DNA of 12,177 nt from Chlamydiota bacterium (lineage in GTDB: Bacteria > Chlamydiota > Chlamydiia > Chlamydiales > Simkaniaceae), in assembly GCA_029556005.1 (NCBI GenBank), contig JAKQGT010000299.1, forward strand, positions 1 to 12,177. The letters run 5' to 3'. The notes beneath the pieces were generated by a model. That model ran no database searches and was not told the DNA's origin. It was given only the letters and a program-made list of their open reading frames with translations. This document shows positions 5,067-12,177 of this stretch, piece after piece (positions within the stretch are counted from its first letter, which is position 1; each line of letters begins with the position of its first letter). Position numbers and translations under genes: made by a program.

Positions 5067-6308
5067 ATGAAACGGAATCATTTCTTTAATCTTAGCATGC
5101 TTCTAGCTCTTATCTTGGGGGGAGCTCTAGGGAGTACATCTATTCCTTTCGTGCATGCAGCTGCTGACGTCGTTAGTGAGCTCTTTTTGAATATGCTCAA
5201 ATTGATCAGCCTTCCCATGATTTTTCTCGCCATTGTTTCCACCCTGACGCGGATGAATAGCCTCCATGAAGCAGGCTACCTACTAAAAAAAATCTTTAAG
5301 TACACTCTTGCTACAACACTGATTGCAGCCACAATTGGCTTGATTCTTTTTCTGATCATTCAACCGGTGAAATCAGGGGAACTCTCTGCTCCTGCGTTTT
5401 CCCCTCTAAAAGAGAGTTACCTCTCTTTTTTAACCCAAATTATCCCCCCCAACCTCATTCAGCCTTTTATAGAAAACAATGTGTTAGGCATGGCTTTTAT
5501 TGGGACCATTTTGAGCCTCGCAATCATCAAACTTCCCGAAGAGAAAGGGAATATTTTACGTGACTTTTTTGGAGCCCTTTTCGATGCGCTCTTGAAGGTC
5601 ACCTCCGCTTTAATTTTACTGATGCCTCTTGGCATTTTTGCTTTTACGATCCAGTTTGCTCGAAACATCCAAGCCGAATCTCACCAACTCCAGGAGCTTT
5701 TATTTTATGGAGTCTGTGTCGTTGCTGCCAACTTGATTCAAGGCTTTGTCATTCTCCCTCTTTTGCTCAAATGGAAAAAACAGTCTCCGATCCGTGTTGG
5801 CCGTGCTATGTTGCCTGCTTTGACGATGGCTTTTTTCTCAAAATCATCGAATGCGACTCTCCCCCTCACCCTCGAATGTGCTAAAAATCGTTTGGGAGTC
5901 TCCGATAAAACAGCCAGTTTTAGCCTCCCCCTCTGCTCTGTCATTAATATGAACGGATGCGCAGCCTTTATTTTGATTACCATCTTTTTCGTATGTAAGA
6001 GTCAGGGGATGACCTTCACTTTAGGGGAAATGATTCCGTGGATCTTTCTCTCCACCCTTGCCGCGATCGGCAATGCGGGTGTTCCCATGGGATGTTTCTT
6101 TTTAACAACAGCTTTTTTAGTAGGGATGGGTGTCCCTCTCGAAATGATGGGGATGATTCTTCCCCTCTATTCTATTTTCGACATGGTAGAAACAGCCCTC
6201 AATGTTTGGTCAGACAGTTGCATCACAGCAGTCGTTGACGGAGAACTCCGCGAGAAATCGGCTCAACCTGCTGCGTTAGCTGTGTGCACTGAGGTTGAAT
6301 GTAATTAA
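5067..6308 (+). CDS. Dicarboxylate/amino acid:cation symporter (DAACS) family transporter, GltP/GltT type with altered binding site
   Basis: 413 residues from ATG 5067, normal for the family, with about eight transmembrane segments and the re-entrant loops HP1 and HP2. Family signatures: SKSSNATLP (258-266, HP1 serine motif), INMNG (293-297, normally NMDG), AIGNAGVP (333-340, HP2) and FDMVETALNVWSD (371-383). By ungapped comparison with GltPh, D394, N401 and D405 are kept (D372, N379, D383), whereas D312 is Asn (N296), T314 is Cys (C298), G359 is Cys (C343) and R397, which binds the acidic side chain, is Glu (E375). The protein is therefore probably a secondary amino-acid symporter but not a standard glutamate/aspartate one. 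Glu at this place could suit a neutral or basic substrate (inference). The start is chosen by promoter position; an in-frame TTG at 5049 overlaps the -10. Confidence 0.85.
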   Translation: MKRNHFFNLSMLLALILGGALGSTSIPFVHAAADVVSELFLNMLKLISLPMIFLAIVSTLTRMNSLHEAGYLLKKIFKYTLATTLIAATIGLILFLIIQPVKSGELSAPAFSPLKESYLSFLTQIIPPNLIQPFIENNVLGMAFIGTILSLAIIKLPEEKGNILRDFFGALFDALLKVTSALILLMPLGIFAFTIQFARNIQAESHQLQELLFYGVCVVAANLIQGFVILPLLLKWKKQSPIRVGRAMLPALTMAFFSKSSNATLPLTLECAKNRLGVSDKTASFSLPLCSVINMNGCAAFILITIFFVCKSQGMTFTLGEMIPWIFLSTLAAIGNAGVPMGCFFLTTAFLVGMGVPLEMMGMILPLYSIFDMVETALNVWSDSCITAVVDGELREKSAQPAALAVCTEVECN

Positions 6309-6333
6309 GACCTCCTTTAATATGCGGCATAAT
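6305..6333 (+). promoter_or_regulatory. Candidate promoter for the sohB-polA-coaE-rho genes
   Basis: TTAAGA (6305-6310), a 17-base spacer and CATAAT (6328-6333, one mismatch to TATAAT). The -35 overlaps the stop codon of the transporter gene. Transcription would begin near 6340, leaving about 22 bases that include the AGGA ribosome-binding site (6351-6354), seven bases before the sohB ATG. Confidence 0.45.
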
Positions 6334-6361
6334 TCAATTTTTAATTTTTTAGGAAAAATTT

Positions 6362-7432
6362 ATGGATATCAAGCGTGAATCAATTCTCGTCTCCGCCGTC
6401 CGCTCATTTTGCAATACTTTCGCTGGAATGTTTGGAGTCATCGTTGGGATCATCATTATCGCCATTGTCATTGCGATTTTAGCTAAACCTCAAATGGTTT
6501 CTGATAAAACCACAATGATTATCGCTGCTGATGCAGAAGGGCAACGCGAACTCCTTCCCGCTTCTACTCCAGCCATTTTGCGCATCAATATCCATGGAGT
6601 CATTGGAAGCCGCGATTTAAATAGTAAAACGTTTGAAGCGCAGCTGTTAGATTCTCGTGAAGGGGCTTTAAAAGGTGACCGCATCAAAGCCATTTACCTG
6701 CACATTAACTCTCCAGGGGGTGCCGCAACGGATGCTCACGATATCTACACAAAGCTTGTGGAGTACAAGGAAAAATATAAAGTACCCATCTATGCTTATG
6801 TTGATGGCATGTGCGCTTCTGGCGGCATGATGATCGCTTGTGCTGCAGATAAAATCCTATCTTCCCCCATCGGAATTATTGGCTCTGTTGGGGTGATTAT
6901 GGGGCCTAATTTTAATGTCGCAGGTCTCATGGAAAAGTATGGTGTCAAACAACTCACCCTCACGAGAGGTAAAGATAAAGATATGCTCAGCCCTTACCGT
7001 GAATGGAAGCCGGGCGAAGATCAATCTCTACAAGATATTATTGCCTATGATTATAATATTTTTGTGAATCTCGTGACCAAGGCACGCACACGTCTCAGTC
7101 GCACAAAATTGGTCAATGACTATGGGGCCCAAGTTTTTGACCCTGCTAAAGCCGAGGAATATGGATATATTGACGATGGAAATAGTACCTATAACGCCTC
7201 TTTAAAAGAACTCGTCACCAAATCTGGCATTAAAGAGGATGAAAAGTATCAGGTCGTTGAACTTAAAGTCGTCCATCCCGTATTATCAGACCTCATTGAA
7301 GGAAAATCCCCAATTTTCACTGGAAAAGTAAAGCACGAGCTTGTAATCGGCCCTGATTTCCACCCTGAACTCATGAACCGCCCCCTTTACCTTTATTCTC
7401 CAGCCCTTCAAATGTATGGCTCAGATGGATAA
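6362..7432 (+). CDS. sohB: SohB/SppA-type S49 family membrane peptidase
   Basis: 356 residues. One N-terminal transmembrane helix (about 23-41, GVIVGIIIIAIVIAILA) anchors the enzyme. The peptidase fold shows INSPGG (116-120, oxyanion region), the nucleophile S153 in CASGG, ADKILSSPIGIIGSVGVIMG (162-181), and K206 in RGKDKD as the probable general base; the 53-residue spacing fits the Ser-Lys dyad of half-length S49 enzymes. These degrade cleaved signal peptides and other membrane peptides on the outer face of the inner membrane. The C-terminal 60 residues beyond the core are not recognisable. AGGA seven bases upstream sets the ATG. polA starts 12 bases after the stop. Chlamydia trachomatis has sohB next to polA, as I recall. 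SppA is an alternative name; the single-domain size favours SohB or SppA36K. Confidence 0.9.
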   Translation: MDIKRESILVSAVRSFCNTFAGMFGVIVGIIIIAIVIAILAKPQMVSDKTTMIIAADAEGQRELLPASTPAILRINIHGVIGSRDLNSKTFEAQLLDSREGALKGDRIKAIYLHINSPGGAATDAHDIYTKLVEYKEKYKVPIYAYVDGMCASGGMMIACAADKILSSPIGIIGSVGVIMGPNFNVAGLMEKYGVKQLTLTRGKDKDMLSPYREWKPGEDQSLQDIIAYDYNIFVNLVTKARTRLSRTKLVNDYGAQVFDPAKAEEYGYIDDGNSTYNASLKELVTKSGIKEDEKYQVVELKVVHPVLSDLIEGKSPIFTGKVKHELVIGPDFHPELMNRPLYLYSPALQMYGSDG

Positions 7433-7444
7433 AATACTTTTGAA

Positions 7445-10108
7445 ATGAAAAATTTATACATTCTCGACGCGGTCTCTTTCCTCTTTCGCTCCTATTTTGC
7501 GATTGGGCGCATGACCAATAAGCGTGGAGAGTCGACAAATGCCCTCTATGGTTTCATTCGGTCTATCCAGAAAATTATCAAGGATTTTTCCCCTGAAAAT
7601 CTTGTCGCTGTCTTTGATGGGCCCAATAATAAACAAACACGCGTAGCCATCTATGAGGCCTATAAAAGCAACCGTGAAGGAATGCCCGAGGACCTGTTTC
7701 CTCAGCTAGAGTGGGCTCATGAATACTGCAAGTATGCGGGAATCCCCTACCTTTCTGAAGAAGGGGTGGAAGCAGATGATCTCATTGGTACGATTGCTAA
7801 GTGGGCAGAAAAAAAGGGAGCCGAGGTCTTTATCTGTTCAAGCGATAAGGATCTCTGTCAGCTGATCACCGATCGGATTTTCATGCTGAATACACATAAA
7901 GGGAACCTCCTTATTAACCGAGAAAAAGTCGAAGAACTCCACGGGGTCAAACCCGAACAAATTGTCGATTATTTAGCGATCATGGGTGATAAATCGGATA
8001 ATATCCCAGGGATTCCAGGATTTGGTCCCAAAACAGCGGCCTCCCTTTTACAAGAATATGGGACCTTAGAGAATCTTCTCTCTAGCTTGGATGGAATGGA
8101 AAATCAAAAAAGGGCAGAGAAAATCCGCATCCATGAAGAGGATGCCCGGATAAGTCGAGAGCTCGCTCAACTCATCCTCAATGTCCCCTTTCCTCTTGAC
8201 CCCTCTTTTTATCACATTAGACCTCCCCATCTAGAAAAGCTAACAGCCCTTTACCAAAAGATGAATTTTAACACTCTTCTTAAGGAATTAGGACAAGAAA
8301 ATATCGTCTTACCGGTCGAAGAACGCCCTCCTATTGAAGAAGAAAAGGTGGATTACCAGATTATCGATGACCTCGAAGGGTTAAAAGCTCTCGTTACGAC
8401 TTTAGGACAAGCACCCTCTGTCTGTATCGATACAGAAACCGATACACTCGCACCGATGGAGGCGCGCCTTGTAGGACTCGGTTTCTGTCTAAAGCCCCAC
8501 CAAGCCTGGTATGTCCCCACAAACGGAAAATTGGGCCTAAGCACCGTCCTCCAAGAAGTCAAACCTCTCCTAGAAAATCCCGCTGTAGGTTTTTATGGGC
8601 ACAATATCAAGTATGACATCCACATTCTCAGAAATCATGGGATCCAACTGAAAAACATCTCCTTTGATACTATGATTGCTTCTTACCTTTTAAATCCTCA
8701 AAACAATCGCCACAGTCTTGACCACCTCTCTTTGGAAAAATTTCATAAGGTAAAGATTTCGATCAAAGATCTCATCGGAACAGGAAAAAAGCAAATCTCC
8801 TTAAGAGAAGTTCCCATTCAAGACGTGGGACATTATTGCGCCGAAGATGTCGATTATACCTGCCGCTTAAAAAAGCTTTTCGAAAGCGAGCTTGCAAAAG
8901 AAAACTTATCTCAGCTTTTCTACGAAATGGAGCTCCCTCTCATTCCTGTATTAGTTGCCATGGAACGCTTTGGTATGTATTTAGACCAAGAGCAACTGCA
9001 TACGATGTCTGGTGTGTTAAGACAAAAACTCGAAAGGATCGAAAAAGAAATCTATGATTTAGCGGGGGAGCCGTTTAATATCAAATCCCCCAAACAGCTA
9101 AGCGAAATTCTTTTTGATAAATTGCAAATCTCTATTGGCAACAAGAAAAAAAGTACCCGTGCAGACATTTTAGAAACCCTCAAACAAGACTACCCCATCG
9201 CAGCAAAAATCTTAGAGTTTAGAGGACTGGAAAAGTTGCGCTCCACTTATGTTGAAACTTTGCCCCTCCAAGTTTACGAAGATACAGGACGTATTCATTG
9301 CACATTTATGCAGACAGTAACAGCAACAGGACGTCTTTCCTGCCAAGATCCTAACTTGCAAAATATCCCCATCCGCTCCGAAGAGGGGCGTAAAATCCGC
9401 GAGGCGTTCAAACCTGATGATGACGCATGGTGCTACCTCTCTGCAGACTACTCACAAATCGAACTCCGCCTCTTAGCGCACATGAGCCAGGACCCAAAAC
9501 TTCTCGCAGCCTTTCAAAACGAAGAAGATATTCACGCCTCGACTGCTGCAAGTGTTTTCGATGTTCCTCTAGATCAAGTGACAAAAGAGATGCGCGCCCA
9601 AGCAAAGGCAGTGAACTTTGGGATTCTCTATGGACAGCAAGCCTTTGGTCTTTCTGAGGGACTGGGCATTGATATTCAGGATGCAGCTCAGTTCATTAAA
9701 AAATATTTTAACAAATACCCCGCTGTGAAAGCTTTTTTGGAAAAGTGTAAGGAGTCTGCCCATGAAACTGGGGTGGCTACAACTCTTTTTGGACGGAAAC
9801 GTCCCATCCCAGAAATCCACAGCTCTAACGGGATGATCCGTGCCGCTGCCGAACGTTTAGCTGTCAATACCCCCCTTCAAGGAACACAAGCTGATATCAT
9901 TAAACAAGCCATGATTAAAATTCATGCTGCTTTAGATCAAAAAGCCCATATGGTTCTCCAAATCCATGATGAACTCATTTTTGAACTCCCCAAGAAGAAT
10001 GTGGAGTGGGTCAAAAATACGGTTACCGCGATTATGGAAAACATCGTTTCCCTCTCAGTCCCTTTAACAGTCAATATAGCCATTGGAAAAAATTGGGGGG
10101 AGTGCTAG
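7445..10108 (+). CDS. polA: DNA polymerase I
   Basis: 887 residues with all three domains. The 5' nuclease (1-~290) has VFDGP (57-60), VEADDLIG (108-115), SSDKD (132-136) and the helix-hairpin-helix GDKSDNIPGIPGFGPKTA (181-198). The 3'-5' exonuclease (~300-480) keeps D329 and E331 (DTET), D391 (NIKYD) and Y464/D468 (YCAED), so proofreading looks intact. The polymerase domain has motif A with D668 (SADYSQIELR), motif B with R717, K721, F725 and Y729 (NFGILYG), and motif C IHDE (840-843, D842). F725 is the E. coli F762 equivalent. The enzyme removes RNA primers and fills gaps in replication and excision repair. It lies between sohB (12 bases) and coaE (3 bases), so it is almost certainly cotranscribed. 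There is no clear Shine-Dalgarno; coupling to sohB is likely. Confidence 0.97.
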   Translation: MKNLYILDAVSFLFRSYFAIGRMTNKRGESTNALYGFIRSIQKIIKDFSPENLVAVFDGPNNKQTRVAIYEAYKSNREGMPEDLFPQLEWAHEYCKYAGIPYLSEEGVEADDLIGTIAKWAEKKGAEVFICSSDKDLCQLITDRIFMLNTHKGNLLINREKVEELHGVKPEQIVDYLAIMGDKSDNIPGIPGFGPKTAASLLQEYGTLENLLSSLDGMENQKRAEKIRIHEEDARISRELAQLILNVPFPLDPSFYHIRPPHLEKLTALYQKMNFNTLLKELGQENIVLPVEERPPIEEEKVDYQIIDDLEGLKALVTTLGQAPSVCIDTETDTLAPMEARLVGLGFCLKPHQAWYVPTNGKLGLSTVLQEVKPLLENPAVGFYGHNIKYDIHILRNHGIQLKNISFDTMIASYLLNPQNNRHSLDHLSLEKFHKVKISIKDLIGTGKKQISLREVPIQDVGHYCAEDVDYTCRLKKLFESELAKENLSQLFYEMELPLIPVLVAMERFGMYLDQEQLHTMSGVLRQKLERIEKEIYDLAGEPFNIKSPKQLSEILFDKLQISIGNKKKSTRADILETLKQDYPIAAKILEFRGLEKLRSTYVETLPLQVYEDTGRIHCTFMQTVTATGRLSCQDPNLQNIPIRSEEGRKIREAFKPDDDAWCYLSADYSQIELRLLAHMSQDPKLLAAFQNEEDIHASTAASVFDVPLDQVTKEMRAQAKAVNFGILYGQQAFGLSEGLGIDIQDAAQFIKKYFNKYPAVKAFLEKCKESAHETGVATTLFGRKRPIPEIHSSNGMIRAAAERLAVNTPLQGTQADIIKQAMIKIHAALDQKAHMVLQIHDELIFELPKKNVEWVKNTVTAIMENIVSLSVPLTVNIAIGKNWGEC

Positions 10109-10111
10109 ACT

Positions 10112-10693
10112 TTGAAGAAAATAGCGATAACAGGCGGCATCGCTTCTGGGAAGACAACTGTGTGCCGCATTCTTAAAAAGCACGGAGCTTACCAACTCAA
10201 TTCTGATGACATCATCCATCAGCTACTTTCTGAAGATAAAACCACCATTGATCAAATCGTAGATCTTCTTGGACCGAGTATATTAGCAGATGGAAAAATT
10301 GATCGGAAAAAAGTCGCTGCAATTGTCTTTTCCGATCCTCAGAAGCTAAAAGCTTTAGAAGGCATTCTTCATCCCAAACTGTTTCATGCCATTTGGCAAG
10401 AGCATAAGCGTGTTTTAAAAGATGGGAATTATCGGCTTTTCTCTGTTGAAATGCCTCTCATCCAAGAAATAGGGAAAGAAAAAGATTTCGACTTTGTCAT
10501 CGCAGTGATTTGCGATGAAGGGCAAGCGATAGCGCGCAGCCATTTTTCTGAAGAAGATTATAAAAGGCGCATGAACAATCAATGGCCCATAGAAAAAAAA
10601 GCCCAGTTTGCTGACTACGTAATAGTCAATAAAGGCTCTATTAAAGAATTAGAAAAACATGTTCTCGACCTTATCGAGACCCTAACTAAATAG
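10112..10693 (+). CDS. coaE: Dephospho-CoA kinase
   Basis: 193 residues. Catalyses ATP plus dephospho-CoA to CoA, the last step of CoA synthesis in the cytoplasm. The P-loop GGIASGKTT spans 8-16 (K14, T15). D32/D33 follow in NSDDII, where the family has its catalytic Asp. LEGILHPKL (82-90) and the lid/C-terminal set R152/R153, Q157, [13 protein letters not shown] (161-173) are typical of CoaE. The start is a TTG, three bases after the polA stop; no ATG fits before the P-loop. A strong G-rich ribosome-binding site GGGGGGAG (10095-10102), inside the last polA codons, lies nine bases upstream and supports it. The stop codon overlaps the AGGAG that serves rho. Confidence 0.93.
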   Translation: MKKIAITGGIASGKTTVCRILKKHGAYQLNSDDIIHQLLSEDKTTIDQIVDLLGPSILADGKIDRKKVAAIVFSDPQKLKALEGILHPKLFHAIWQEHKRVLKDGNYRLFSVEMPLIQEIGKEKDFDFVIAVICDEGQAIARSHFSEEDYKRRMNNQWPIEKKAQFADYVIVNKGSIKELEKHVLDLIETLTK

Positions 10694-10707
10694 GAGAATT
10701 GTTCGGA

Positions 10708-12057
10708 ATGAACGAAGAAAATACGCATAACGCAACCTCAGAAGACGCAAAGCCCCCTCTCCACAAAAAACCCCGTGAACAAAAACCCCCTAAAGAGCCT
10801 ACGATTACTAAGATTGCTGATCTCCAGCGCATGAACATCGATCAACTCAGCCAATATGCAAAAAATATCGGTTTAGAAAATATCGCCTCTTTGACTAAGT
10901 CCCAAATCGTCTTTGAAGTCGTTAAAATGAAATCTGCCTCGAAAGATGAGGTCCTCGTAGGTGAAGGGGTCCTCGAAGTGCTCCCCGATGGTTTTGGTTT
11001 CTTGCGCTCTCCCAACTACAACTACCTTCCTTCAGCAGAAGATATTTATGTCTCTCCCGCCCAAATCCGTCGCTTTGACCTCAAGAAAGGAGATACGGTC
11101 TATGGAACGATTCGCTCTCCCAAAGAAAAAGAGAAATACTTTGCCCTCCTGAAAGTCGATTTTATCAATGAACAGTCCCCAGAAAAATCTAAAGAACGGA
11201 TCTTCTTCAACAACTTAACCCCTCTTTTCCCGACAGAGCGCTTAGTCATGGAAACAACGAAAGACCAACTCTCCATGCGCGTTCTTGACTTAGCAGCTCC
11301 TATTGGGAAAGGACAACGGGGACTGATTGTCGCCCCTCCCAAAACCGGTAAAACCATTCTTCTCAAAAATATCGCGAACTCGATTGCTACCAATCATCCT
11401 GAAGTGGTCCTGATCGTCCTCTTAATTGATGAGCGTCCAGAAGAGGTAACCGACATGCAGCGCATGGTTAAAGGGGAAGTCGTCTCTTCAACTTTTGATG
11501 AACCCCCTGAGCGTCATACCCAAGTAGCTGAAATGGTTATTGAAAAGGCTCGCTCTCTTGTGGAAACAGGAAAAGATGTCGTCATCCTCTTAGATTCCAT
11601 TACTCGCCTCGCGCGCGCTTTTAATACGGTCCAACCCCACTCCGGGAAAATCTTAACAGGGGGGGTCGATGCCCACTCTCTCCATAAACCCAAGCGCTTC
11701 TTTGGAGCTGCCCGGAATGTCGAGCACGGAGGGTCTCTCACCATTATCGCTACCGCTCTTATCGAAACAGGCTCCCGTATGGATGAAGTCATTTTCGAGG
11801 AATTCAAAGGAACAGGTAACATGGAACTGGTGCTCGATCGCCGCTTGGCCGATCGTCGAACCTACCCAGCCATTGATGTGGTGAGAAGTGGAACGCGAAA
11901 AGAAGATCTCCTTTTCCACCCTGAAGAACTCGAAAAAATCTATCTCTTGAGACAAGCTCTTTCCGACCTCAACCCCCTTGACGCCATGAATCTTCTCTTG
12001 AGCCGACTAAAGAAAACCAACTCTAACGCTGAGTTTCTATTATCCATGAAAGAATAA
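10708..12057 (+). CDS. rho: Transcription termination factor Rho
   Basis: 449 residues from ATG 10708. Order: a Lys/Pro-rich tail (about 16-31), the Rho N-terminal helical domain (32-75), the cold-shock RNA-binding domain (84-153, with DGFGFLRSP), and a RecA-like ATPase. Walker A is APPKTGKT (210-216 region), DERPEEV is at 241-247, Walker B VVILLDS at 291-297, the Q-loop/R-loop region runs through [10 protein letters not shown] and [14 protein letters not shown], and the arginine finger is R397 in SGTRKE. Rho is a hexameric RNA helicase that ends transcription and limits pervasive antisense RNA. AGGAG (10692-10696) is 11 bases from ATG 10708 but only two from an in-frame TTG at 10699, so ATG is preferred. 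It is somewhat longer than E. coli Rho (419) because of the N-terminal extension. Confidence 0.97.
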   Translation: MNEENTHNATSEDAKPPLHKKPREQKPPKEPTITKIADLQRMNIDQLSQYAKNIGLENIASLTKSQIVFEVVKMKSASKDEVLVGEGVLEVLPDGFGFLRSPNYNYLPSAEDIYVSPAQIRRFDLKKGDTVYGTIRSPKEKEKYFALLKVDFINEQSPEKSKERIFFNNLTPLFPTERLVMETTKDQLSMRVLDLAAPIGKGQRGLIVAPPKTGKTILLKNIANSIATNHPEVVLIVLLIDERPEEVTDMQRMVKGEVVSSTFDEPPERHTQVAEMVIEKARSLVETGKDVVILLDSITRLARAFNTVQPHSGKILTGGVDAHSLHKPKRFFGAARNVEHGGSLTIIATALIETGSRMDEVIFEEFKGTGNMELVLDRRLADRRTYPAIDVVRSGTRKEDLLFHPEELEKIYLLRQALSDLNPLDAMNLLLSRLKKTNSNAEFLLSMKE

Positions 12058-12075
12058 AATGATTTTCTTTTTTTT
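12049..12075 (+). terminator. Weak candidate intrinsic terminator after rho
   Basis: AAAGAA (12049-12054) can pair with TTCTTT (12065-12070) around the stop codon, and an eight-base T run occupies 12068-12075. The stem is purely A/T apart from one G-C pair and overlaps the T run, so it is weak. No better hairpin lies before the next start at 12121. Confidence 0.3.
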
Positions 12076-12120
12076 CCCGGTCCCCTACGATCTGGAAATA
12101 GGGAATGAAATAGTTTTAAT

Positions 12121-12177
12121 ATGGTTTCAGAGACAGGAAAGTCAAAAAAAAAGCTTCTCCTTATCACTTCCTCGGGA
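12121..12177 (+). CDS. Start of an unidentified gene (3' truncated by window edge)
   Basis: An ATG at 12121 opens a frame that runs to the window end, encoding MVSETGKSKKKLLLITSSG (19 residues). The preceding in-frame stop is TGA at 12106-12108, so this is the first possible ATG. A basic patch followed by a short hydrophobic strand ending in Ser-Ser-Gly resembles the first beta strand of a Rossmann-like protein, such as a GT-B glycosyltransferase or a nucleotide-binding enzyme, but 19 residues cannot decide. There is no Shine-Dalgarno at the usual distance; GGGA at 12101-12104 is too far. Confidence 0.4.
   Translation, partial: MVSETGKSKKKLLLITSSG

Noticed and set aside
8300..8950. Possible loss of proofreading in PolA, as seen in some bacteria
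   Set aside because: The acidic residues of all three exonuclease motifs (D329, E331, D391, D468) are present.
11514..11955. Long minus-strand open frames inside rho (and similar ones inside polA, the transporter and sohB)
   Set aside because: They are shadows of strongly conserved plus-strand genes, with no family features or ribosome-binding sites.
1..12177. CRISPR array, insertion sequence, prophage, defence system or tRNA
   Set aside because: No regularly spaced repeats, transposase or nuclease-effector genes, terminal inverted repeats with a transposase, or cloverleaf sequences were found.

Overview
The window looks like chromosomal DNA from a member of the Chlamydiota outside the genus Chlamydia (an environmental, Simkania/Waddlia/Parachlamydia-like lineage). 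Two things point there. First, the run sohB-polA-coaE-rho with a pgsA-type gene just upstream matches, as I recall it, the chlamydial core gene order. Second, there are two divergent paralogous outer-membrane beta-barrel proteins of the Legionella-OMP/'MOMP-like' type, which are expanded in environmental chlamydiae. The genus is an inference; there is no rRNA or other marker gene here.

Layout. Positions 1-189 hold the 3' end of an unidentified membrane protein gene. It overlaps by ATGA with a class I SAM methyltransferase gene (186-833) whose product has a signal-peptide-like N-terminus. A MOMP-like gene on the minus strand (830-2092) converges on it with a 4-base overlap of stop codons. After a 342-bp divergent intergenic region (2093-2434) comes a second, plus-strand MOMP-like gene (2435-3631), closed by a strong hairpin (3645-3671). 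Then follow a DedA-family membrane protein (3718-4359), a CDP-alcohol phosphatidyltransferase (4398-4904), a dicarboxylate/amino-acid:cation symporter family transporter (5067-6308) with its own good promoter and an apparently leaderless start, and a tight set sohB (6362-7432), polA (7445-10108), coaE (10112-10693) and rho (10708-12057). The first codons of another gene begin at 12121.

How the genes fit together. The four core genes are separated by 12, 3 and 14 bases and probably share a transcript from a promoter that overlaps the stop codon of the transporter gene. They cover membrane proteolysis (SohB), DNA repair and primer removal (PolA), the last step of CoA synthesis (CoaE) and transcription termination (Rho). 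DedA and PgsA are both phospholipid-related. The two OMP genes fire away from each other from a shared spacer.

The most unusual items are: (a) a 71-base structured intergenic repeat present twice in the same orientation (2225-2295 and 4927-4997), with two adjacent hairpins inside a closing stem and an indel that preserves pairing; (b) a transporter with replacements at the residues that hold the acidic side chain and one sodium-site aspartate in the GltPh model; (c) a predicted leaderless mRNA for that transporter; (d) a perfect 9-bp hairpin buried in the 3' end of the methyltransferase gene, just past the stop of the opposing OMP gene. I see no CRISPR array, insertion sequence, phage gene, tRNA or rRNA. 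Most of the window is ordinary core chromosome.
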